Shown: positions 1-6,744, counted from the stretch's first letter. The stretch: DNA of 8,475 bases from Deltaproteobacteria bacterium (GCA_025350085.1 JANXYI010000195.1:1-8475); one strand, 5' to 3'. The notes: generated from the letters alone by a model not told the origin. A program made the numbers and translations.

Positions 1-1565
1 CCGTGCGCGAGCGCGTCATCAAGCGCAAGGACTCGCGCACCGTGCCCGACCTGGGCGAGGGACTGCGCCGCGACCCGGTGCCCGAGGCCGAGGCCGGACT
101 GCCCTCGCTCACCGACGCTGAGGCCTGCGAGCTGGCCCGCCTGGCCGCGGTGCTGGAAGAGGCCTATGCCGGCCCCCAGGACATCGAATGGGCCGTGGAC
201 CAGCAGGGCCAGGTGTTCCTGCTGCAATGCCGGCCGCTCCAGCAGATGACGGCCCCTGGGGCTGGGGAGGACGCAGCCGTGCCTACCGCCGGGGCCGTGC
301 CGGGCGCAACGGCACTTTTCGCGGGCGGCGTCACGGCCAGCCCGGGCGTGGGCTTTGGCCCGGTGTTCGTGGCCAGACGCGAGATCGACGCCCTGCGCTT
401 CCCAGCGGGCGCGGTGCTGGTCACGCCGCTCGCCCTGCCGCGCTGGGCCGCGCTGCTCTCCCGGGCCTCGGCGCTGGTCACGGAGCAGGGCGGCGTCACC
501 GGGCATTTGGCCAACGTGGCGCGCGAGTTCGGTGTGCCCGCGCTCTTCGACGTGCCGGACGCGGCGGCCAGATTCACGGAAGGCCAGGAGCTCACCGTGG
601 ACGCCCTGGGCAGGCGCATCTACGCGGGCAGGGTAGACGAGCTGCTGGCCCAGGCCACGCCGCCTCCGAGCGTCATGGAGGGCAGCCCGGTCTTCGAGAC
701 CCTGCGCGAGGCCACACGGTTCATCCTGCCGCTCACCCTCACCGACCCGGACGCGCCCAATTTCCGCATCGCGCACTGCGCCACCTACCACGACATCACG
801 CGCTATGCCCACGAGATGAGCGTGCGCGACATGTTCGAGTTCGGGGAGCGCCACGGCCTGGCCAGCCAGGCCAGCAAACAGCTCGTGTGCGACGTGCCCA
901 TGCAGTGGTGGATCATCAACCTGGACGACGGCTTCCTGCGCGAGATCCCGGAGCGCTTCGTGCGCCTGACGGACATCGCCAGCCCGCCCATGCTGGCCAT
1001 CTGGGAGGGCATCGTGGCTGTGCCCTGGGCCGGGCCGCCCGCAGCCAGCGCTGCGAGCATGATGAACGTCTTCCTCCAGGCGACCATGAACCCGGAACTG
1101 GGCGAGGGCGGGGCAGGCGCCTTCACCGAGCGCAACGTGTTCATGATCTCCAGGCGCTACGCCTGCCTGAGTTCCCGCTTCGGCTTCCACTTCACCTCCA
1201 TCGAGTCCATGCTTTCCGAGGGTGACTTCGACTCCTACGCAGGCTTCAAGTTCAGCGGCGGCGCGGCGGATGAAAACCGGCGCGTGCTGCGGGCCGAGCT
1301 CATCGGCGAGATTTTGGAGCAGTTCGACTTCCAGGTGAAGCTGCGCGGCGATAATCTCTTTGCCAAGGCCGAGAGCCGCCGCCACGGCTTCATCCTGGAC
1401 CGCCTGCGCATCCTGGGCTACCTGCTCGTGCACACCCGGCAGATCGACATGGCCATGACCGACCGCGGCGCGGCAGATGCCCTGCGCCAGAAGATGCTTG
1501 ACGACATCAAGGCCATGCTTGCCACACCGGCCGCAGACCCGGTCTGCCCGGAGGGCGCGGCATGA
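1..1565 (+). CDS. PEP-utilising phosphotransferase (PEP synthase-like), 5' truncated by window edge
   Basis: This is the 3' part of a gene that begins upstream; the reading frame is open from base 3 (a GTG there is not taken as the start). About 520 residues are visible. Residues 59-80 (DIEWAVDQQGQVFLLQCRPL) look like the end of a PPDK/PEP-synthase ATP-grasp domain. Residues about 105-212 form a PEP-utiliser mobile 'swivelling' domain with the phospho-histidine motif EQGGVTGHLANVAREFG, putting the catalytic His at residue 168. In this family the His shuttles phosphate from ATP to an acceptor (pyruvate in PEP synthase). Oddity: residues about 220-520 do not show the PEP-binding TIM-barrel motifs I would expect, such as a GTNDLTQ-like segment or the catalytic Cys near the end. 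They carry other conserved-looking patches (YHDITRYAHEMS, FKFSGGAADENRRVLRAELI, KLRGDNLFAKAE). The acceptor may therefore not be pyruvate. The stop overlaps the next start in ATGA, implying translational coupling to the glycosyltransferase genes. The two domains are firm; the substrate is unknown. Confidence 0.85.
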   Translation, partial: VRERVIKRKDSRTVPDLGEGLRRDPVPEAEAGLPSLTDAEACELARLAAVLEEAYAGPQDIEWAVDQQGQVFLLQCRPLQQMTAPGAGEDAAVPTAGAVPGATALFAGGVTASPGVGFGPVFVARREIDALRFPAGAVLVTPLALPRWAALLSRASALVTEQGGVTGHLANVAREFGVPALFDVPDAAARFTEGQELTVDALGRRIYAGRVDELLAQATPPPSVMEGSPVFETLREATRFILPLTLTDPDAPNFRIAHCATYHDITRYAHEMSVRDMFEFGERHGLASQASKQLVCDVPMQWWIINLDDGFLREIPERFVRLTDIASPPMLAIWEGIVAVPWAGPPAASAASMMNVFLQATMNPELGEGGAGAFTERNVFMISRRYACLSSRFGFHFTSIESMLSEGDFDSYAGFKFSGGAADENRRVLRAELIGEILEQFDFQVKLRGDNLFAKAESRRHGFILDRLRILGYLLVHTRQIDMAMTDRGAADALRQKMLDDIKAMLATPAADPVCPEGAA

Positions 1566-2659
1566 ACGGCAGCACTGGCAATCGCATCCGGGTGCTGCAC
1601 GTTGTGAAGACCCTGGGCCTGGGCGGCACGGAAAAAGTCATGCAGCTTTTCGTGCGCCACCTGGACCCGGAGCGCTTCGAGGTGGCGGTGCACAGCCCTG
1701 AGGACGGCCCGCGCGCGGCGCAGGTGCGCGAAGGCGGGGCCAAGACCTATGTCGGCATGGAGCTGGGCCGGGCGCTCGCCGCCTTCCAGCCGCAGGTGGT
1801 GCACCTGCACCGCGCGGGCTGGCCCGAGCCGGAGTTCCTGCGGCCCATCCGCGACTACGTTGCCGCCAACCCGCAGACTGTGGTCGTGGAGACCAACGTC
1901 TTCGGCCGCCATGACCCCTCGCCCTCGGGTGTGGTCATCGACTGCCACCTCTTTGTGTCCAACTTTTGCGCCCAGCGCTTCACGCGCCAGACGGGCATCC
2001 CGGCCCAGTGGCCGGACTACGGGGTGCTGTACAACCCCGTGGACACGGACGGCTTTGCCGCTTCATTGCCGGACGGGCCGTCCTTTTCCGGCCCGGTCCT
2101 CGGCCGCATCTCCCGGCCTGATCCCGGCAAATGGTCCCAGTTGGCGCTCTCCATCCTGCCCCTGCTGGCGAAGAGCGTGCCGGGCTTCTGCTGCCGCATC
2201 ATCGGCGCCATCCCCGAGGCCGAGGCCTATGTGCGCCAGCATGGGCTGGAGGCCCAGGTGGAGTTCCTGCCGCCAGTGACGACAGACGCCGAGCTGGCAG
2301 CCTTCTATGGCGGGTTGTCCGTGCTGGCGCATGCCAACGACACGGGCGAGAGCTTTGGCCTGGCCATTGCCGAGGCCATGGCTTGCTCCCTGCCCGTGGT
2401 CACGCATCCGGCCGCGGGCGAGCGCGACAACGCCCAGCTGGAGCTGGTGGAGCACGGGGTCACGGGCCTGGTGGCCGAGACCGCGGAGCAGTATGCCCAG
2501 GCCGTGGCCTGGCTTTTCGCGCACCCGGCCGAGGCGAGGCGTATGGGCCAGGCCGGCCGCGACAAGGCGCAAAAGCTGTTCCGGGCCCAGGACATCGCGG
2601 CCCGGCTGGGCGGCCTGTATCTCGATTTGCTCGCCCACAAGGGCAGGGGAGCCGCCTGA
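1562..2659 (+). CDS. Glycosyltransferase family 4 (GT-B fold)
   Basis: A 365-residue cytosolic glycosyltransferase of normal GT4 length. The N-terminal Rossmann half opens with IRVLHVVKTLGLGGTEKVMQ (residues 9-28), the usual glycine-rich acceptor-side loop. The C-terminal half holds GRISRPDPGKW (181-191), a nucleotide-sugar-side motif. It also holds GESFGLAIAEAMACSLPVV (262-280), with the E-x7-E pair at Glu263 and Glu271 that contacts the donor sugar nucleotide in retaining GT4 enzymes. The donor and acceptor cannot be read from the sequence. The ATG overlaps the preceding stop by 4 bases and is preceded by GGAGGG at 1550-1555 with 6-nt spacing, so the start is well supported. The stop shares a base with the next start (TGATG). 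It probably acts with the flanking PEP-utilising protein and GT2 enzyme on one glycoconjugate. Confidence 0.9.
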   Translation: MNGSTGNRIRVLHVVKTLGLGGTEKVMQLFVRHLDPERFEVAVHSPEDGPRAAQVREGGAKTYVGMELGRALAAFQPQVVHLHRAGWPEPEFLRPIRDYVAANPQTVVVETNVFGRHDPSPSGVVIDCHLFVSNFCAQRFTRQTGIPAQWPDYGVLYNPVDTDGFAASLPDGPSFSGPVLGRISRPDPGKWSQLALSILPLLAKSVPGFCCRIIGAIPEAEAYVRQHGLEAQVEFLPPVTTDAELAAFYGGLSVLAHANDTGESFGLAIAEAMACSLPVVTHPAAGERDNAQLELVEHGVTGLVAETAEQYAQAVAWLFAHPAEARRMGQAGRDKAQKLFRAQDIAARLGGLYLDLLAHKGRGAA

Positions 2660-3867
2660 TGCTGCCCCAGGATATTGTGAATGCCTACAGCGCCGAGGTG
2701 CTGGGCTTCGGCTTCAAGTCCGCCGACACCCCTGCGCAGCTCTTGGCCGGGCCTGTTGCCGCTGACCTGGAGCGCATGCTTGCGCGTGTTGTGGCCGCTT
2801 TCGAGCGCTCGGGCCGCAGGCATCTGGTGCTGCTGGGGCTGGGGTCCGGGGCCCTGGCCGCAGCCCTGGCCGAAGCCTTGCCTGTCGGGACGCTCTGTGT
2901 CTGCGAGCAGGACCTGGCCCTGGTGCGCGGCCTCAGCTCGTCCGGCCGTCTGCCCTGGTGGCGGCCGACTGAGCCCGAAGGGCTGGCTGGCCTTGCCGCG
3001 GACGCCTCGCCCTGGGCGCTGTTCTTTCTGCTGGACCGCGCAGGCATCAAACCCCTGGACGCGCTGGTGCTGCAAAGCCCGGAGCTCCCGCCCCAGGCCA
3101 AGGCCGCGCACCGGCAGCTGGAACTGCTGCTCACGCGCTCGCGGCCGCTGTCCCTGTCCGAGGCCCCGCCCTTGCCCCGGCTCTCGGTGGCGGCCATCCT
3201 CGCGCCCGCGGAGCCGGACCTGCCGGGCTTCTTCGCGCAGTTCCCGGACTGGCTCACCGAGCTGGTGCTGGTCTGGGACGCTGAGGCCCTGCCTGATATC
3301 CCTGTGCCGGACCGCTTCCCGGTGCGCCAGCTGGCCCGGCCGCTCAAGGCCGACTTTGCGGCCCAGCGGGGCGCCATGCTGGCCGCCTGCGCTGGCGACT
3401 GGGTGCTGTATCTCGACGCGGACGAGCGCCTGGCGCCCGAGGCCTGGGCGGCTGTTCCGGCCCTGGCCGCCGCGCCCCCGGACATCGCAGCCTGGCATTT
3501 CCCGCGGCGCACGCCCTATCCGGACGCGGAGCACACGCTCATTGGCTTCGGGCTCTGGCCCGACGTGCAGCTCCGGCTCTTCCGCAACGCAGCGGGCCTG
3601 GCCTTCGTCAACCCGGTGCATGAGCGCCTCACGGGCGTGAGCGGGGGGCAGGCCCTGGCGCTGGACCTGGAGATCGAGCACCTGAACCGCCTGGGCCGGG
3701 GCGCCGAGGACCTCCGGCGCAAGCTCGCAGGCTTTGACGCGGCCGGTGCCGGGCGGGTGCGCCATGCGCTCAGCGCCGAGTACCCAAGGGTGCCGCGCGA
3801 GCTCGTGGCTGCCCGCAGCCTGGGCGGGCCGATGCGCTGCCTGCTGCTCCCGCCGGAGTTCGCCTGA
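2659..3867 (+). CDS. Glycosyltransferase family 2 (WaaE/KdtX-like) with an N-terminal Rossmann-like domain
   Basis: A 402-residue protein starting at the ATG in the TGATG junction, with AGGGGAG at 2645-2651 as ribosome binding site (7-nt spacing). The same frame stays open far upstream only as a GC-rich shadow of the GT4 gene. Residues about 173-345 resemble WaaE/KdtX-type GT2 enzymes: a short beta-alpha start (LSVAAILAP), DFAAQRGAMLAACAGDWVL (232-250), the metal/nucleotide-binding LDADE (252-256), then LWPDVQLRLFRN (299-310), NPVHERL (318-324) and IEHLNR (339-344). Residues about 53-150 form a separate region starting HLVLLGLGSGALAAALAEAL, a glycine-rich Rossmann-type beta-loop-alpha. It recalls the nucleotide-binding part of Maf/MptE-like or methyltransferase-like proteins, but the link is weak. 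The usual GT2 start DxSxD/ARN region is diverged, so activity is inferred. The donor and acceptor are unknown. Confidence 0.8.
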   Translation: MLPQDIVNAYSAEVLGFGFKSADTPAQLLAGPVAADLERMLARVVAAFERSGRRHLVLLGLGSGALAAALAEALPVGTLCVCEQDLALVRGLSSSGRLPWWRPTEPEGLAGLAADASPWALFFLLDRAGIKPLDALVLQSPELPPQAKAAHRQLELLLTRSRPLSLSEAPPLPRLSVAAILAPAEPDLPGFFAQFPDWLTELVLVWDAEALPDIPVPDRFPVRQLARPLKADFAAQRGAMLAACAGDWVLYLDADERLAPEAWAAVPALAAAPPDIAAWHFPRRTPYPDAEHTLIGFGLWPDVQLRLFRNAAGLAFVNPVHERLTGVSGGQALALDLEIEHLNRLGRGAEDLRRKLAGFDAAGAGRVRHALSAEYPRVPRELVAARSLGGPMRCLLLPPEFA

Positions 3868-3954
3868 GTCGTCCGGGTCCAGGGCGTCTTGCTTCCGAGC
3901 GGCAAAACAGCTAGGTTCCTCTTTTGGATCAACCCCATTCACCAAGGATCACGG
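3868..3954 (+). other. Intergenic gap between the glycosyltransferase cassette and the zinc-ribbon gene
   Basis: An 87-base gap. I see no convincing hairpin followed by a T tract, so no intrinsic terminator, and no clear -35/-10 pair. It holds only the ribosome binding site for the next gene. Read-through from the upstream cassette cannot be excluded. Confidence 0.5.
3944..3948 (+). promoter_or_regulatory. Ribosome binding site fixing the start of the zinc-ribbon/Yip1 gene
   Basis: AAGGA lies 6 nt before the ATG at 3955. An in-frame ATG at 3889 would add 22 residues ahead of the zinc ribbon, but the ribosome site and the domain boundary both favour 3955. Confidence 0.7.
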
Positions 3955-5028
3955 ATGCGGATTCTCTGTCCCCTGTGCGGTTTTGGCCGAGAGCTTGACG
4001 AGGCCAAGATACCGCCGCGCGCCCAGATGGCCACCTGTCCCCGCTGTCAACACAAGTTCCGCTTCCGCGTGGTGGACGACCTGCCGCCTGTCGAAGCGTT
4101 GTCCACTGGCTCCACCCCGGTCGGTTCCACCCCGGTCGGTTCCACTCCGGTCGGCCCGGGCCAGGATCTTTCGGCCCGCCCCGGCCCGCCCGTGGGCGCC
4201 GACGCCATGGCCGCCCAGCGCGCGAGCGCGGAGCAGGCCTGGAAGCGCATCCAGGGCATCAAGGACGAGGCCAGGCCCGTGCAGCCGGAACAGCTTTCGG
4301 GCCAGCCCGGTCCGGACTCGTCCGGCGCGGACTCCTCTGGCCCCGGCCAGTCCGGTCCAGAGCCGAGCCCGGAACCCTGGACTGCACCCGGACCCGAGTC
4401 CGCGGGCTCGCCTGTACCCTTCGAGGACCTGCCGCGTTACGGCTTCTTCCCCGGCCTGTGGGGCACCATCCGCCAGGTGCTGACCGGCCCGGCCGCCTTT
4501 TTCCAGTCCATGCCCGTCAGCGGCGGCATGGCCAAGCCGCTGATCTTCCACCTGCTTTTGGCCGAGTTCATGGTGCTCTGCCAGTACCTCTGGGGCCTGA
4601 CCAGCCTGGGCTCGCTCTCGCAGTACACCGGCAGCCAGGAGCTCATGGACCTGGGCCTGGGCATGGCCGGGGCCGGGCCCATCCTCATTCTGGTCTTCTA
4701 CCCGCTGCTGCTCATCCTGCGGCTCATGGTCCTGACCGCGGTGATCCACCTGGTCCTGCGCCTGCTCTTCCGCTTCACCGGCGGGCCGGGCAGCGGGGCT
4801 GAGGCCACCTTCCGGGTGCTCTGCTATTCGGCCGCGCCGCTGATCCTCGGCGTGATTCCCTTCCTCGGCCCCATCCTGGGCGGGGTCTGGAGCCTGGGGC
4901 TCACGGTCATCGGGCTCAAAGAGGCCCACCGCACACGCGGCTCGGCCGCGATGTTCGCGGTGCTGCTGCCCATTTTGATGATGCTGGCCGCAGTGCTGGG
5001 CCTCATGCAGGCCGGGCTCAAGGGGTAG
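3955..5028 (+). CDS. Zinc-ribbon and Yip1-domain integral membrane protein
   Basis: A 357-residue protein in three parts. Residues 1-38 are a zinc ribbon of the MJ0042 type, with two CxxC knuckles (Cys5/Cys8 and Cys28/Cys31) that should bind one zinc. Residues about 45-157 are a low-complexity linker rich in Pro, Ser and Gly, with three STPVG units (53-67) and several SSG/SGP runs. From residue 158 (LPRYGFFPGLWGTIRQVL) to the end is a Yip1-family membrane domain: hydrophobic stretches at about 194-216, 241-272 (long, perhaps two spans), 288-322 and 331-354, with the characteristic FFQSMP turn before the first. Yip1 proteins of eukaryotes act in vesicle traffic; bacterial relatives have no settled role. 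The linker and ribbon probably face the cytoplasm. The next gene starts 3 nt after the stop, so the two are likely co-transcribed. The domain call is firm; function is unknown. Confidence 0.82.
   Translation: MRILCPLCGFGRELDEAKIPPRAQMATCPRCQHKFRFRVVDDLPPVEALSTGSTPVGSTPVGSTPVGPGQDLSARPGPPVGADAMAAQRASAEQAWKRIQGIKDEARPVQPEQLSGQPGPDSSGADSSGPGQSGPEPSPEPWTAPGPESAGSPVPFEDLPRYGFFPGLWGTIRQVLTGPAAFFQSMPVSGGMAKPLIFHLLLAEFMVLCQYLWGLTSLGSLSQYTGSQELMDLGLGMAGAGPILILVFYPLLLILRLMVLTAVIHLVLRLLFRFTGGPGSGAEATFRVLCYSAAPLILGVIPFLGPILGGVWSLGLTVIGLKEAHRTRGSAAMFAVLLPILMMLAAVLGLMQAGLKG
4111..4155 (+). repeat. Three tandem 15-bp units encoding STPVG, inside the zinc-ribbon/Yip1 gene
   Basis: Units at 4111-4125, 4126-4140 and 4141-4155. 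The first two are identical (TCCACCCCGGTCGGT); the third differs at two positions. Each encodes Ser-Thr-Pro-Val-Gly. Since the unit is a multiple of three, changes in copy number would shorten or lengthen the linker without breaking the frame. Confidence 0.9.
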
Positions 5029-5031
5029 GGC

Positions 5032-5385
5032 ATGGCCGAGGGCAAGCCGGTCGTCGCCTGGGTCCGCCGCAAGTGGCGGGCCTACTGTGCGGTGCGCAAA
5101 AGCGCGGCCGAGGTGAATCCCGGCGGGCTCCTGCGCCTGGCCGAGGAGGTGCGCACCCTGGCCGAGGCTGCACGCCGCGTCTGCCCGCCGGAGCGCCGCC
5201 TGCAATCGCGCATCCGGGGCATCTTTGATGAGACGCACCGCCTGTCCGAACTCGCGGCCCAGCCGGAATTCCGCTACCTGGCCCCGGACCAGCGCCAGCT
5301 CCTGCACCGCGGGCTGGTCCACTCGCGCGAGCAGCTCCTGCGCGTCATGGGCCAGGCCCAGGCGCCCACCAGGCTCCTGCAATAG
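5032..5385 (+). CDS. Small helical protein of unknown function
   Basis: A 117-residue, basic, probably all-alpha and cytosolic protein; I do not recognise the family. There is no signal peptide or membrane span. Residues about 8-25 are Arg/Lys/Trp-rich (WVRRKWRAYCAVRK). Residues 32-50 and 56-110 alternate leucines with charged residues in a heptad-like way (LLRLAEEVRTLAEAARRV and later QRQLLHRGL), consistent with helical hairpins or a coiled coil. Two Cys residues (19 and 51) do not form a metal motif. AGGGG at 5021-5025, overlapping the stop of the Yip1 gene, lies 6 nt before the ATG, so translation is probably coupled to that gene. The ordinary GC-rich coding pattern and tight spacing support a real gene. 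A partner role for the Yip1 protein is only inferred from position. Confidence 0.7.
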   Translation: MAEGKPVVAWVRRKWRAYCAVRKSAAEVNPGGLLRLAEEVRTLAEAARRVCPPERRLQSRIRGIFDETHRLSELAAQPEFRYLAPDQRQLLHRGLVHSREQLLRVMGQAQAPTRLLQ

Positions 5386-5437
5386 CGCCCGCCTTCTTCC
5401 GTTCGTTTCTCCGTCCGCCTTTCCCCCCGTCCGCCTG
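5386..5437 (+). terminator. A-free, C-rich tract: possible Rho-loading (rut) region
   Basis: Directly after the stop codon come 52 bases with no A: 27 C, 16 T and 9 G. A 10-bp direct repeat, CCGTCCGCCT, occurs at 5411-5420 and 5427-5436. Long C-over-G, unstructured RNA just after a gene is what Rho is known to load on, and no intrinsic hairpin-plus-T terminator is present here. The Rho role is inference. Confidence 0.4.
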
Positions 5438-5491
5438 ATTCCCTCGGGCCGGTATGCATCTTGCTAGCACCTGGGCACAGGACCGCGTTTG

Positions 5492-5507
5492 CGACGGGAT
5501 TCCGTCG
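5492..5507 (+). other. Small hairpin in the leader of the OmpA-type lipoprotein gene
   Basis: CGACGG, loop GATT, then CCGTCG gives a perfect 6-bp stem ending 36 nt before the ATG. No T tract follows, so it is not a terminator. It may be a leader structure or chance in GC-rich DNA. I could not find a convincing promoter in 5438-5543. Confidence 0.25.
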
Positions 5508-5543
5508 GCCGCGGGCAACCACGTGACGAACGAGAGTGCGCCC

Positions 5544-6683
5544 ATGAAACCGATCTTCCGCGCCCTGGCCCTCATGGCCTTTGCCGCGCTGGCGCTGGCC
5601 GCCTGCGCCAACGTGCAGCCGGGCATCAGCAATCCCAGCACGGTCTTCCGCGACGCGCCGGTGGAAAAGAGCAAGCTGGCCGTGGCCGTGAAGCCGCGGA
5701 CCAAGCTCTCCGACGCGCCCCAGGTGCTCATGTACCCCTTCTGGATCAGCCAGAAGATGGAGAACCACCTGCTGGTGGGCCGCGAACTGGCGCGTCTGGT
5801 GCACCAGACCTGGACCGGGGAGGGGGTCTTCGAGACCCTGATGTATGACCCGCAGCTCATCTACCGCGGCCCGGAACAGGCCGTGAGCGTGGCCCGCCGC
5901 GCCGGGGCCGACCTCGTCATCGTGGGCATCGTGCCCTACCTGATCACCGGCGGCAGCATCGACAGCACTGCCGTGACCCTGCAGATCCGCATCTACGAGA
6001 CCAAGGGCGGCACACTGCTCTTGTCCATGGACCAGTCCGCGCGCGTCAACGCCAAGCTGGACCAGGACTGGATACTGTTCAACCTGCACACGCGGCTGTC
6101 CGACTCGCCCCTGAGCGAGGCCATGGCCGGGATCGCCCACGACATGGCCGTGCCGCTCAAGTCCTGGATGCCGCCCACGGACGAGGAGCTGGGCTTTGCC
6201 GACAGCTCCCAGGCCATGACGCGCAACATCCTGGCCAGCGGCTCGCGTCTGGCCGGGGCGGACGACGACAGCGGCGCCTCGCGCGACATGATCACCGGCC
6301 TTCTGGCCTCCGCCGGCAAGGGCGGCAAGGCCGTGAACGACTGCCTGCGCCTCAAGATCGAGTTCGACTTCGACTCCGCGCGCATCCGCGAAGAGTCCTT
6401 CGGCCTGCTGAACGAGCTGACCAAGGCGCTCAAGTCCGAGGCCCTCAGGGGCCGCCGCGTCGTGCTCTCGGGCCACTGCGATTACGTCGGCACCCTTGAG
6501 TACAACCAGAAGCTCAGCGAGCGTCGGGCGGACTCGGTGAAGGCCTATCTGGTGGAGCGCGGCGGTGTGGCGGCAGAAACCCTGCGCACCGAGGGCTTCG
6601 GCAAGACGCGGCCGCTGGTGAAAAACACCACGGAGGCCAACAGGCAGCGAAACCGCCGCGTGGAAGTTCGCCTGGACAAATAG
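5544..6683 (+). CDS. OmpA-family outer-membrane lipoprotein with a CsgG/LpoB-like middle domain
   Basis: A 379-residue protein. Residues 1-20 are a lipoprotein signal peptide ending in the lipobox LAAC with Cys21 lipidated; the following Ala does not signal inner-membrane retention, so the outer membrane is expected. Residues about 45-205 include ADLVIVGIVPYL and TLQIRIYETKGGTLLL, a pattern recalling CsgG/LpoB/GNA1162-like periplasmic domains (tentative). Residues about 267-379 are an OmpA-like peptidoglycan-binding domain: IEFDFDSARI, GHCDYVG (310-316), YNQKLSERRADSVKAYL (320-336) and NRQRNRRVE, including the Asp and Arg expected to hold diaminopimelate. The usual GHTD is GHCD here. Cys267 and Cys312 are the only other cysteines. 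The likely role is anchoring the envelope to the wall. I chose the ATG at 5544 because it puts the signal peptide at the N-terminus and has GAGAG at 5532-5536. An in-frame GTG at 5523 and ATG at 5454 are less likely. Confidence 0.88.
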   Translation: MKPIFRALALMAFAALALAACANVQPGISNPSTVFRDAPVEKSKLAVAVKPRTKLSDAPQVLMYPFWISQKMENHLLVGRELARLVHQTWTGEGVFETLMYDPQLIYRGPEQAVSVARRAGADLVIVGIVPYLITGGSIDSTAVTLQIRIYETKGGTLLLSMDQSARVNAKLDQDWILFNLHTRLSDSPLSEAMAGIAHDMAVPLKSWMPPTDEELGFADSSQAMTRNILASGSRLAGADDDSGASRDMITGLLASAGKGGKAVNDCLRLKIEFDFDSARIREESFGLLNELTKALKSEALRGRRVVLSGHCDYVGTLEYNQKLSERRADSVKAYLVERGGVAAETLRTEGFGKTRPLVKNTTEANRQRNRRVEVRLDK

Positions 6684-6705
6684 GCCAGGACAAGGACGAA
6701 AAGCC

Positions 6706-6727
6706 GCGGAATTTGACAAAATTCCGC
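6706..6727. repeat. Perfect 9-bp inverted repeat with TTGACA at its centre
   Basis: GCGGAATTT at 6706-6714, loop GACA, then AAATTCCGC at 6719-6727. The AT-rich core stands out against the GC-rich surroundings. TTGACA at 6713-6718 is a consensus -35 hexamer, but only poor -10 candidates follow (such as TACCTG at 6735-6740), and an intrinsic terminator lies just downstream. It could be an operator, an RNA hairpin in the 3' untranslated region of the lipoprotein gene, or part of a terminator read from the other strand. On that strand the stem is followed by GGCTTTTCG. Confidence 0.75.
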
Positions 6728-6744
6728 CGATGCATACCTGACCA

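Noticed and set aside
2305..3945. Open frame of 546 codons on the minus strand
   Set aside because: It lies fully antisense to the two glycosyltransferase genes, and its product is a repetitive Arg/Gln/Gly/Pro-rich sequence with no motif. It is a GC-rich shadow.
5286..5320. 8-bp inverted repeat GGACCAGC / GCTGGTCC with a 19-nt loop
   Set aside because: Inside the coding region of the small helical protein, with no T tract; likely chance in GC-rich coding DNA.
3949..5382. Open frame of 477 codons on the minus strand
   Set aside because: Antisense to the Yip1 and small-protein genes, His/Gln/Gly/Arg-rich with no recognisable domain. The + strand frame has zinc-ribbon and membrane motifs.
5470..5492. 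GGGCAC ... TTTGC resembling a sigma-54 promoter upstream of the lipoprotein gene
   Set aside because: The GG to GC spacing is about 15 bases rather than the required 10.
5454..5543. Longer start for the OmpA-type lipoprotein
   Set aside because: It would bury the signal peptide and lipobox 30 residues in, which would prevent normal lipoprotein export.
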